DNA of 64,000 nucleotides, from assembly GCF_001895005.1 (NCBI RefSeq), contig NZ_BCXH01000011.1:124001-188000 (forward strand), in the 5' to 3' direction. This DNA comes from Rhodococcus yunnanensis NBRC 103083. GTDB lineage: Bacteria; Actinomycetota; Actinomycetes; Mycobacteriales; Mycobacteriaceae. Position numbers and translations under genes: made by a program. Under the pieces are notes generated by a model. The model did no database searches and was not told the origin of the DNA. It saw only the letters and a program-made list of their open reading frames with translations. Positions within the stretch are counted from its first letter, which is position 1; each line of letters begins with the position of its first letter. This document shows positions 37,863-46,186 of this stretch, piece by piece.

Positions 37863-40800
37863 TACGTAGACCCGGCGTAGTCGCGCCGCAGGCTCTGCAG
37901 GACGAGCTCGGCGACTTCCAGCGCCCGTGGCCGACTCAGCAACGTCGCATGGTCACCCGGCATGCGGTGTGTCGTCAGAGGGCCTCGATGCAGTTCCTTC
38001 CAGCCCAGCGCTGCCCGCCCCACCGCAGTTGCGGTCTCCTCGGTCACGAACAATTCCATGGGCACGTGATGGCCACCGCGGGAATACCGTTGGATGATGT
38101 CCCATGCTCCGCGCAGATCGAACTGCTCGGCTTCGGCACGGCGCACGAGTCTGGCTTCGATCAATCTCTCGCGCGCTGCCCACCGTAGGTTGGCCGCGTA
38201 ATCGAGGACCATCTTCGTCCGATCGGGTTCGCGGACGCGAGCCAGCCTGCCGGCGGGTGACTTCCACCTGCGGATCAGCTGACGCGCCATTTCCGGGGTC
38301 GGCGAGTCCAACATCACCACTCGCTCGACGTGGCTCCCATCCTCGGACAGCCTTCGGGCCAGCTCGTACGCCAGCAGCCCACCGAACGAGTATCCGAGCA
38401 GGACGTACGGTCCATGCGGTGTGACCGACCGAATGGCGTCGAGCAGAGGAGCGGCGAGTTGCTCGATACTGTGCCAGCGGGCATACCTCCCGCCGGGCAA
38501 TATCGGCAACAGAGGGTGCGCAGGTAGCTCGTCCTTCCACACCGACGACAGATGCCGAAGGCTCATTGCGCTGGCCAGATCGGGGTAGACGACGAAGATC
38601 GGTGGTGCCGAGCCAGCCTGCTGCGGGCGGGATCGCGAGGCGACGGTCTGTGCTGTCAGATCGGTCAGCCCGGCCAATGTGGTTCCCCGTGCGAGGAAGT
38701 CGGCCAAGGTGACCGAGATGCCGAGGGTGGATTCGATCCGCGCCAGCAGCTGCGCTGCGTGCAGCGAGTGCCCGCCCAGATCGAAGAAGTTCAGATTCTC
38801 GTCGACGGTGTCGACTCCGAGAACATCCGACCACAGTGCGGCGACGTTCGTCCGCGCATCGGGATCGACTCCGCCGCCGATCCGCTTACGCTGCAGGCGT
38901 GTTGTGGTGTCGTCCATCACCGGGGCCGGCGCGGGTAGAGCTGCGCGGTCGAGCTTTCCGCTGATCGAAGTGGGCAGCGCGGAAAGATGTACGACGGCAG
39001 TAGGGACCATGTAGTCCGGAAGGCGGGTTCGCATCCAGGCTCTGAGCTCGACCTCGAGCGAGACCGATTCCCGCGAGGACGATCCCCGCGAGGCCGGCTG
39101 CGGGCCGACGACGTAGGCCACGAGTTGACGCCGCCCATCGCGGTCCTCGCGTGCGGCGGCGGCCACTGCATCCAGTCCAGGAAACTGTGCCATCACCGAC
39201 TCGACCTCGCCCAGCTCGACACGGAAGCCGCGTATCTTGACCTGGTCGTCGTTGCGACCCAGATGTTGCAGCCGTCCGTCGCTGAGCCACCTGCCTCGAT
39301 CCCCGCTGCGAAAGACCATGTGTCCCTCGCAGAATGGATCGGGCAGGAATCTGCGTTCGGATTCTTCGGGTCGATTGGCATACCCCTGCGTCACTCCCGA
39401 TCCGCCGATCAGAATTTCTCCCGGTACTCCTGTGGGGACCAGGCGAAGTCGCTCGTCCACCACGTAGAGCCGAACACCGGTCAAAGGCTTTCCGACAGTG
39501 ATGGGTTCACCTTCGCTCACGAACCCACCGCCGGCGAAGACGGTCGTCTCGGTGGGTCCCCACCCGTTCCACACCGCACGGCATCGCGCGAGCAGTGCGT
39601 CGGCCAGCGGTTCGGGAAGTGGCTCTCCCACACTGCCCGCGACGAGTGCCGGGTTGCCCGACCAACCCGCCGCGATCAGTGCCGACCACGTGGTCGGCGT
39701 CGCGCCCATGAACGTGGCGCCGGATCGGCCGACGAGATCGATCAGCAACCGTGGATCCTTGGTCTGCTCCTCGTCTGCGACGACGAGTGCGGCCCCGACC
39801 CCGAGCGTGGGAAAGATGTCCCCGATCGACATGTCGAAGGTGTAGGACGCCACCGAGAGTACGGTGTCGGCGGCTGTGGTTCCCAGCGCCTCGGGCATGG
39901 AATCCATCAGGCTCGTCACGTTGCGATGCTCGACTCGAACGGCCTTCGGCGTACCGGTCGTCCCGGAGGTGTAGATCATGTATGCCAGATCTCCGGGTTC
40001 TGTTGCACGCGAGCTCTTGTCCGGTACACGAGAGCTCTCGACGAGAGCTTCCACGACGAGCCCGCGGTGAGCGCGCGGATGATCCGGCGACGAATCGGTC
40101 AAGAGCACACGTGCCCCCGAGTCGGCGATCATGAACTCACGTCGTCGGGCCGGCTGCGCCGGGTCGATGGGAACATACGCCGCACCGGACATCAGAATGC
40201 CCAGCAGCGCAGGAACCAAGTCGATCGAGCGAGCGAGCACAGTCGCAACGACATCGCCGCACGTCACGCCTGCATCGAGAAGAAGCGCCGAAATGGACTG
40301 GGCGCGTTCCGCGAGTCGACGATAGGTCAAGCTCTGAGTGCCGACGACCACCGACACCGCATCGGGTGTGCGCCGTGCCTGCTCCATCACGCGGGCATCG
40401 ATGCGGGTGCTCGCATCGTGAGGTGTACGCGTCAGGTGCAGTAGTTGACGGCGACGATCGTCGGTGTCGGGCTCGAGGAGTTCCGTCAGAGGTACGTCAG
40501 GAGTGCTCGAGATCCGATTCAACAATCGAACGTACTGCTCGGTCATCGACTGTGCTGTGCCGCAATCGAACAGATCCGTGCTGTAGATCAATCGGCCGGT
40601 GACGTGGCCCTCGCTACGCTGGTCGAGTTCCATGCTCAGATCGAACTTGGACTTACCGAGTGCTGCCCCGATCGCATTCTCCATCTGATGCATGGACCAC
40701 GACGGGTCGGGTGTCAGCATCGGCGGTTCCAGGACGAACGCAGACTGGAACACCGGGTTTCTTCGGGGGTCTCGCGGTAACCCGAGGCTGCGAACCAGGT

Positions 40801-41944
40801 GCTCGAACGGCACTGCGTTGCCGATCGCGTCGAGAATCTCGTGGCGCACTTCCCGGAGGAGATCGGTGAACGTCGACGCGCCCTCGGACGAGCATCGTAG
40901 GACGACGGGGGTGAGGCAGTACCCCACCATCGACTCGAGCTCCGGTCGTTGTCGTAGGTCGCAGGCGGTGGCGAACACCACGTCGCGGGTACCTGAATAG
41001 CGCTGCAGCCAGTATGAGTATGCGGCCGCCAATACCTGGAACAGAGTCGCGTTCGCGGATGCGGCGAGCTCGCGCAGCGCACGTACGGTCGCAGGCTCGA
41101 TCGAGATCGGCACGACGTCGCCTGCCGAGGACTTCAGGGGAGGGCGCGGTCGGTCCTGGGGGAGATCGAGTGGCTGCGCGCCACTGAGCCGAGCGCGGAA
41201 GTGCTCGATTCTTCGTTCGACCTCGGGTGAACTCACCCACTCCCGCTCCCACACAGCATAATCCGGGTATCGGATGGGAAGCGGCGGCAGCAGCGCCTGT
41301 ACTCCCGCGCAGCGTGCGTCGTACAGGGCGACGAGCTCGGGCAGTACTATCCGGTACATACTGACACCGTCGAAGACCAGATGATGCATGCTCAGATACA
41401 GTCGGTGGTCCGATCGAGACAGCCGTACGAGCAGAGGTCGAATCAACGGGCCCGTCGACAGGTCGTACGGCTGCGAAGTGCGTTGTATCGCAATCGATGT
41501 TGCCTCGGTCTCCGCATCGCCCTCACTCAGGTGGCTCAGATCGAGCAGCGCGGGCTCCGAAGGCAGATGCTCGTGCACCACTTGCACGGGTTCACCGTCC
41601 AGGGTCTCGAAGGTCGTACGCCATGCGTCGTGCCGTCGAACCACGTGATCGAAGGCCCAGCGAAATGCATCGACATCGAAGGATCCGCTCTTGCGCACGG
41701 TGACCAGTTCGTTGTAAGCCGAAGAGTGCGGAGACATTCGGTCGACCAGCCACAGTTGCAGTTGCGCAGCCGACAGCGGTGCCCGGCCGTGCGGGTGGTC
41801 GATTCGCCGAACCGGATGATCACAGGCACGGCCACGAGTGTGTACACCGCGCAGTCGTGCGTCGAGAAGCCTCCTACGTGCCTCGGTCAACTCGGCCTCG
41901 CTGAAACTCCGCGCTTGGCGGCGATCGCCGTTGTGGGAGCTCAT
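37862..41944 (-). CDS. Nonribosomal peptide synthetase, C-A-T-TE
   Basis: A 1360-residue termination module. Condensation domain (about 55-490) with intact HHLVFDG at 187-193. Adenylation domain (about 510-1005) with YTSGTTGTPKAV, FDMSIGD at 703-709, WNGWGPTETT near 792, GRNDDQVKIRGFRVELGE and SGKLDR. Thiolation domain with FFDLGGHSL (phosphopantetheine Ser1060). Type I thioesterase with GYSFGG (Ser1186) and GDH (His1332). Hand-aligned to GrsA, the specificity residues read D-M-G-G-G-V-G-V-F-K, which I cannot match to an amino acid. The single C domain implies one upstream aminoacyl or acyl donor, most simply the free-standing A-T protein. ATG 41944 overlaps the P450 stop (ATGA). Confidence 0.93.
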   Translation of the reverse strand: MSSHNGDRRQARSFSEAELTEARRRLLDARLRGVHTRGRACDHPVRRIDHPHGRAPLSAAQLQLWLVDRMSPHSSAYNELVTVRKSGSFDVDAFRWAFDHVVRRHDAWRTTFETLDGEPVQVVHEHLPSEPALLDLSHLSEGDAETEATSIAIQRTSQPYDLSTGPLIRPLLVRLSRSDHRLYLSMHHLVFDGVSMYRIVLPELVALYDARCAGVQALLPPLPIRYPDYAVWEREWVSSPEVERRIEHFRARLSGAQPLDLPQDRPRPPLKSSAGDVVPISIEPATVRALRELAASANATLFQVLAAAYSYWLQRYSGTRDVVFATACDLRQRPELESMVGYCLTPVVLRCSSEGASTFTDLLREVRHEILDAIGNAVPFEHLVRSLGLPRDPRRNPVFQSAFVLEPPMLTPDPSWSMHQMENAIGAALGKSKFDLSMELDQRSEGHVTGRLIYSTDLFDCGTAQSMTEQYVRLLNRISSTPDVPLTELLEPDTDDRRRQLLHLTRTPHDASTRIDARVMEQARRTPDAVSVVVGTQSLTYRRLAERAQSISALLLDAGVTCGDVVATVLARSIDLVPALLGILMSGAAYVPIDPAQPARRREFMIADSGARVLLTDSSPDHPRAHRGLVVEALVESSRVPDKSSRATEPGDLAYMIYTSGTTGTPKAVRVEHRNVTSLMDSMPEALGTTAADTVLSVASYTFDMSIGDIFPTLGVGAALVVADEEQTKDPRLLIDLVGRSGATFMGATPTTWSALIAAGWSGNPALVAGSVGEPLPEPLADALLARCRAVWNGWGPTETTVFAGGGFVSEGEPITVGKPLTGVRLYVVDERLRLVPTGVPGEILIGGSGVTQGYANRPEESERRFLPDPFCEGHMVFRSGDRGRWLSDGRLQHLGRNDDQVKIRGFRVELGEVESVMAQFPGLDAVAAAAREDRDGRRQLVAYVVGPQPASRGSSSRESVSLEVELRAWMRTRLPDYMVPTAVVHLSALPTSISGKLDRAALPAPAPVMDDTTTRLQRKRIGGGVDPDARTNVAALWSDVLGVDTVDENLNFFDLGGHSLHAAQLLARIESTLGISVTLADFLARGTTLAGLTDLTAQTVASRSRPQQAGSAPPIFVVYPDLASAMSLRHLSSVWKDELPAHPLLPILPGGRYARWHSIEQLAAPLLDAIRSVTPHGPYVLLGYSFGGLLAYELARRLSEDGSHVERVVMLDSPTPEMARQLIRRWKSPAGRLARVREPDRTKMVLDYAANLRWAARERLIEARLVRRAEAEQFDLRGAWDIIQRYSRGGHHVPMELFVTEETATAVGRAALGWKELHRGPLTTHRMPGDHATLLSRPRALEVAELVLQSLRRDYAGST

Positions 41945-43161
41945 ACGGACCACCGGACCCTCATGGCCTGCAGGCCGCGAAGACCGAGGTTCGGACGCCA
42001 CACGAGCGGTTCGGGAACGAGTGAGAGGTCGGGAAGACGGGAGAGTACCGCGGCGAAGGCGGCTGCGGCCTCCATTCGGGCCAGCGGCGCACCGAAGCAG
42101 AAGTGGGCCGCCCAGCCGAATGCCAGATGCCGGTTGTCACTCCGGCACAAATCGACTCGATTCGGATCGGGAAAGCGATCCGGATCGCGATTGGCCGCCC
42201 CCATCACTGCGATGACCGCCTGCCCCTTCTCGATCGGTCGACCCGCGATCGAGGTGTCGCGCGGTGCGAGCCGGGCCGTGTGTTGGCTCGGGCTCTCGAA
42301 GCGCAGCAATTCTTCGACCGCGCTGGGCATGAGCGTCGGATCCGCTCGAAGCTGCTGCAGTGCAGCGGGATGTCGCAGCAGTGTCAGCAGCCCGTTGCCG
42401 ATCAGATTCGTCGTCGTCTCCTGTCCGCCCACCATGGTGACTATGACGTTGGCGACGACCTCGTCCTCGGTCAGCCGGTCGCCGTCGATCTCGGCGTTGG
42501 TGAGCGCGTTGACCAACCCATCGGTCGGGTGCGCCGCTTGCGCACGGATTGCATCTCTGAAGTAGCAGGTCATCTCGTCCACGCTGCGCAGCACCTGTGC
42601 CGTTCGCCCTGGATTGTGTTGAAAATTTCCGAGCATCTCCGCGAAATCGGTCGACCATTTCTTGAGCATCTCGTGATCGGACGTCGGTACGCCGAGCATC
42701 TCCGCGGTCACGATCGCGGGCAACGGATTGGCCAACTCGGCCATCACATCCATGTGCCCTCTGCCTGCGACTGCATCGACGAGCGAATCGGTGATGCCCT
42801 GGATGTGAGCTGCGAGTTCCTCGATTCGCCGCGGCGTGAAAGCAACCGCGGCGAGCCTTCGCACCCGTCCATGCGCTGGGCGGTCGAGAAAGAGCATCTG
42901 CGCAACCATGATTCGGGCGAGAGGCGTCAGGTTCTCCATACCGAGTTCGACGAGCTTGTCCGGGGTCGGGGTCCTGTTGGCACTGAAAGTGGTCAGAACC
43001 TCGACGACGTCGGCGTATCGGGTGACCACCCATGCATGCAGGTAGGGGTCCCACAGCACGGGAGTCTCGGCGCGCAAGCGTGCGTACAGAGGATATGGGT
43101 CGGCCAGTACCTCCGGGTCGAGTAGGTGGAACAAACTGGGTGTCTTGGTCGGTGCGTTCAT
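41941..43161 (-). CDS. Cytochrome P450
   Basis: A 406-residue soluble bacterial P450. It has LLDPEVLADPYPLYARLR at the start, the I-helix oxygen-activation motif VTMVGGQETTTNLIGN, the ExxR motif EELLR (E284/R287), AANRDPDRF and the heme loop FGWAAHFCFGAPLAR with ligand Cys355. No redox partner gene is nearby. It lies one base after the A-T gene and overlaps the NRPS gene by 4 bases. Free-standing A-T protein plus P450 is the arrangement known from NovH/NovI and NikP1/NikQ, where the P450 beta-hydroxylates the carrier-bound amino acid; by analogy this one may hydroxylate carrier-bound leucine. Confidence 0.92.
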   Translation of the reverse strand: MNAPTKTPSLFHLLDPEVLADPYPLYARLRAETPVLWDPYLHAWVVTRYADVVEVLTTFSANRTPTPDKLVELGMENLTPLARIMVAQMLFLDRPAHGRVRRLAAVAFTPRRIEELAAHIQGITDSLVDAVAGRGHMDVMAELANPLPAIVTAEMLGVPTSDHEMLKKWSTDFAEMLGNFQHNPGRTAQVLRSVDEMTCYFRDAIRAQAAHPTDGLVNALTNAEIDGDRLTEDEVVANVIVTMVGGQETTTNLIGNGLLTLLRHPAALQQLRADPTLMPSAVEELLRFESPSQHTARLAPRDTSIAGRPIEKGQAVIAVMGAANRDPDRFPDPNRVDLCRSDNRHLAFGWAAHFCFGAPLARMEAAAAFAAVLSRLPDLSLVPEPLVWRPNLGLRGLQAMRVRWSV

Positions 43162-43162
43162 C

Positions 43163-45016
43163 TCAGCTGATGCCCCCGTCCATGTCGACGGCGTTCGTCA
43201 ACGATTCCGCGCTCATCTCTGCAATCTGCTGCACCAGTAGGCGTTCGATCTCGACCGCCATCTGCGCGACGGACGGATGATCGAACAAGTCGAGCAATGT
43301 CATCTCGACGCCGTAAATACGGGAGATCTCGATGATCAGCTGGGCGCCGAGCATCGAATGTCCACCGAGGAGAAAGAAATTGTCGTCGACGCCGATTTTC
43401 GTGGTCTTCAGTCGCTCCGCAACCATGTCGAGCAGCGTTGCTTCCACCGTGGTGAGCGGGCGGTCCTCGATCCGGTCCCCGCGGTCGGGCGGCGGGAGAG
43501 ACCGAAGCGCGGTTCGATCGATCTTGCCGTGTGCTGTCGTCGGCAATTCGGTGACCGCGACGACCGTATCGGGCACCATGAAGTCCGGTAGTCGCTGTGC
43601 GAGATAGTGCTGGAGGTCGACTGTGCCCATATTCGAATCCTGCTGAAACACAACGAACAGGGCGAGCCGCGGGTCGCCGGATCCTTCGATCGGAACAACT
43701 GCGCAGGTGCGAACCTCGGTACAGGCTCGGAGGGCGTCGCCGATTTCACCGATCTCGACTCGGAATCCCCGAATCTGCACCTGATCATCGACGCGGCCGA
43801 GGAAGTCCACGCTGCCGTTGTCGTCCATGCGCACCACGTCGCCGGTGCGATAGGCGCGAACCGCGGAATCCAACGGGTCGGAGACGAATCGCTGCGCAGT
43901 GAGTCGGGGCAGTCCGAGGTATCCCCGTGCGACGCTGACGCCGCAGATCACCAGTTCCCCGATGGATCCGGGCGGCACCGGTTTTCCGACATCGTCGACG
44001 ACCCTGAGCTCTACTCCGTCGATCGGCGTACCGATCGACGGAGCGTGAACGGAGTCGGATTGGGCTGCAACGGTTCCCGATGTCGAGACCACCGTTGCCT
44101 CGGACACTCCGTAATTGTTGACCAGTTCGAAGGGCAGCCCCGGCGGCGGCAGGTGGCGAAGGACGTCGCCGCCGGTCAGCAGGTACCGCAGGGCCGCCGT
44201 GGGCGGCCACGGAAGTTCGACGAGGGTTTCGGCCAGTGGCGTCGGGAGGAACGCGACGGTGATGTTCTCGGCAATCATCCAGTCTCGCAGACGAACCGGA
44301 TCGGTCTTGAGTGCCGCCTCGGGTACGTGGAGGCAGGCGCCCGCGCAGAGTGTCGGCCAGATTTCCCAGGCCCCGGCATCGAAGCCGGGGTTGGCGATCA
44401 GCGTCGTTCGATCACTCGCCGTGAGGTCGAATGTGTTTCGGTGCCAGTCGACGAGATTCAGCAGACCGGCGTGCTCGACCATGACGCCCTTGGGCTTTCC
44501 GGTCGAACCGGAGGTGTAGACGACGTACGCGAGATCGCCTGGGGCAGGAACAGTGTGGCTCATCGACGCTGAGGGCGTAGCGCTCGGCGACGTGCAGGGC
44601 GATACCACATCGACTGTGCCGGACAACGTATCGACCATCGATGGGTATGCGACCGCGACACCCGCGCCGCAGTCCGCCACCATGAAGTCCAGCCGCTGGT
44701 GCGGCTGATCGGGATCGAGTGCGACGTACGTTGCGCCGAGTGCGAGAATTGCCAGCGCTGCCACGATCAGGTCCGACGATCGGGGCAGGCACAGCGCGAC
44801 GAGGTCGCCGCGCGCCACACCGGCCTGCTGCAGCCGAATACCCAGTTCGTTCGATCGCGCAGTCAGTGCCGAGTACGACAGGTGGTCGTCGGCGCTTCGC
44901 ACCGCCGGCGCGTTCGGTGTGGCACGCGCTCGATCGAATACCTGCCCGGTTATGTCGAACTGCGTGGCAGGGCTGTCGAGACGATTCTTGTGTGCCGAAT
45001 GCTGCGTCGAGTACAT
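43163..45016 (-). CDS. Free-standing NRPS adenylation-thiolation (A-T) didomain protein, predicted Leu
   Basis: A 617-residue protein with one adenylation domain (about 20-500) and one thiolation domain (about 520-600; FFLLGGHSM, Ser554), no C or TE domain. Core motifs are YTSGSTGKPKGVMVEH, GFDAGAWEIW, YRTGDVV, GRVDDQVQIRGFRVEIGE and HGKIDR. Pocket residues aligned by eye to GrsA are D213, A214, W217, F256, L280, G282, N301, V309, V310, K498, i.e. DAWFLGNVVK, a code classically assigned to leucine. The A5 motif is NNYGVSEAT instead of NxYGPTE. First gene of the A-T / P450 / NRPS / GH6 operon. AGGGG lies 6 bases before ATG 45016, inside a hairpin. Confidence 0.93.
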   Translation of the reverse strand: MYSTQHSAHKNRLDSPATQFDITGQVFDRARATPNAPAVRSADDHLSYSALTARSNELGIRLQQAGVARGDLVALCLPRSSDLIVAALAILALGATYVALDPDQPHQRLDFMVADCGAGVAVAYPSMVDTLSGTVDVVSPCTSPSATPSASMSHTVPAPGDLAYVVYTSGSTGKPKGVMVEHAGLLNLVDWHRNTFDLTASDRTTLIANPGFDAGAWEIWPTLCAGACLHVPEAALKTDPVRLRDWMIAENITVAFLPTPLAETLVELPWPPTAALRYLLTGGDVLRHLPPPGLPFELVNNYGVSEATVVSTSGTVAAQSDSVHAPSIGTPIDGVELRVVDDVGKPVPPGSIGELVICGVSVARGYLGLPRLTAQRFVSDPLDSAVRAYRTGDVVRMDDNGSVDFLGRVDDQVQIRGFRVEIGEIGDALRACTEVRTCAVVPIEGSGDPRLALFVVFQQDSNMGTVDLQHYLAQRLPDFMVPDTVVAVTELPTTAHGKIDRTALRSLPPPDRGDRIEDRPLTTVEATLLDMVAERLKTTKIGVDDNFFLLGGHSMLGAQLIIEISRIYGVEMTLLDLFDHPSVAQMAVEIERLLVQQIAEMSAESLTNAVDMDGGIS

Positions 45017-45075
45017 GGGCTGCCCCTTGTGGTCCGATCCGGATGGAACGGGGCACCGAGTAGCAGGGGCAGCCC
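45017..45075 (-). promoter_or_regulatory. Leader hairpin covering the RBS of the NRPS operon
   Basis: In the leftward transcript, GGGCTGCCCCT (45075-45065) can pair with AGGGGCAGCCC (45027-45017), a perfect 11-bp repeat with a 37-base loop. The second arm includes the ribosome binding site AGGGG and runs to the base before the ATG. When folded it would block initiation; opening it would switch translation on. Confidence 0.6.
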
Positions 45076-45307
45076 CACGTGATCAGCGCAGCGAAACCGG
45101 GGGCACGAGTATCGCGGCTGACCCGAAAATACTCCACGTCCCGGTGCGGCGGCTACGGTTCGGGCGGAGGAAATCGAACTCGGTTGCAACTCTGCTTCGA
45201 GTGCGTAGAAGTTGTCGTAAACCGACGGGATCGAGAGTACGGTTCAGGGAATCAAGTTTATCGCATGTTTTTCGATGGTCGGGGCGGCGAAGTAGCAGCT
45301 CATCGGA

Positions 45308-45330
45308 CAACCAGTGTGAAGGACTGGTTG
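45308..45330. repeat. 8-bp inverted repeat upstream of GAF-ANTAR gene
   Basis: CAACCAGT (45308-45315) and ACTGGTTG (45323-45330) flank a 7-base GTGAAGG loop. It lies 108 bases before the chosen start. It may be an operator or an RNA hairpin. The loop is seven bases, so it does not fit the published paired hexaloop ANTAR target as it stands. Confidence 0.45.
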
Positions 45331-45437
45331 AAAAACACTGAATTAACTGATGCGAGTGCGGGTTCGAAGACGCCGGGTAGATGCCGCACGCCTTGAACAA
45401 GAAATTTGACATATTCGCGCGTAAGGAATCCCTGCTC

Positions 45438-46178
45438 ATGACTCACCTCGCTGTGCAATCTTTGCCTGCCTGTCCGCCTCGGACTCCCTCCTCGCCAGTG
45501 TGTGAACACGGCGTCAGCGAACTATCACCCTGCGCGAGCGCACCGGAATCCGATGCAGAGCCACTGCCGACGCTCGGGGCCTCGCTGCGTGCCCTCGAAG
45601 AGGTGTGTTCGGTGGCTGTCCGAACGTTGGCTCTTCGGACCAGCGTCATCGTCGCGACGGTCGGCCGGTCCGATCACACCGTCAGTGCGGGTTGTGCAGA
45701 CGGTGTGATGCCGGAGCAGGATCGATCGACAGTCCGCTGTATCGCGAACATCGGCGGCACGGCCACGATGCGGCCGTCGTTCCACACCGACAGGCCGACA
45801 GGCCGGCGTGCGGCAACTGCGTCGATTCTGCTCGAGCGAGAAGGCGTGCGTCTCGGGGCTCTGCATCTGTGGTCGGCGGAACCGCGTCCGTGGCGGCCGG
45901 CCGATCTCGATATCGCCCACCGGCTGGGAACGGTTGCGGCGACACACATCGACTTCGCAACTCGGCTGTGGCAGCAGGAACAGCTCGTATGCCAGCTGAG
46001 CTACGCACTGGAGGCGAGAATCATCGTCGAACAGGCGAAAGGGATCATTGCCAACGACAGGCAGATCGATGTCGAGAAGGCGTACGAGCTGATTCGACGG
46101 CACGCGAGACGTCACAATGCGACAGTCCGAGCTGTGTCCAACGCCATCGTCCACGCAGGGATGAGGGTCGCTCGATAG
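45438..46178 (+). CDS. GAF-ANTAR transcription antitermination regulator
   Basis: About 246 residues. The middle (RALEEVCSVAVRTLALRTSVIVATV to ILLEREGVRLGALHLWSAEPRPWR) is a GAF-like sensor. The C-terminal ANTAR domain reads RIIVEQAKGIIANDRQIDVEKAYELIRRHARRHN, very close to the ANTAR of the regulator at 28625. ANTAR proteins bind RNA hairpins and prevent premature termination. ATG 45438 has AAGGA ten bases upstream; ATG 45381 would add 19 unlikely residues. It is divergent from the NRPS operon and the likely local regulator. Confidence 0.85.
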   Translation: MTHLAVQSLPACPPRTPSSPVCEHGVSELSPCASAPESDAEPLPTLGASLRALEEVCSVAVRTLALRTSVIVATVGRSDHTVSAGCADGVMPEQDRSTVRCIANIGGTATMRPSFHTDRPTGRRAATASILLEREGVRLGALHLWSAEPRPWRPADLDIAHRLGTVAATHIDFATRLWQQEQLVCQLSYALEARIIVEQAKGIIANDRQIDVEKAYELIRRHARRHNATVRAVSNAIVHAGMRVAR

Positions 46179-46186
46179 GACCGGAG

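Larger units (their letters stand above)
45017..45437. other. Divergent intergenic region (NRPS operon / GAF-ANTAR gene)
   Basis: These 421 bases separate the leftward NRPS operon from the rightward GAF-ANTAR gene and hold no supported gene. They contain the 11-bp inverted repeat covering the ribosome binding site of the A-T gene (45017-45075), an 8-bp hairpin (45308-45330) and presumably both promoters. The part near 45180-45440 is visibly richer in A+T. Confidence 0.55.

Noticed and set aside
38987-40444. 485-residue plus-strand frame
   Set aside because: It is antisense to the NRPS adenylation domain, which has all core motifs.
45308-45330. ANTAR target RNA
   Set aside because: It is a single hairpin with a seven-base loop, whereas the known ANTAR target is a pair of hexaloop hairpins, so I list it only as an inverted repeat.
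45017-45437. Small gene between the NRPS operon and the GAF-ANTAR gene (for example an MbtH-like protein)
   Set aside because: The frames here (for example 45079-45396) lack a ribosome binding site and show no MbtH motif or other resemblance.
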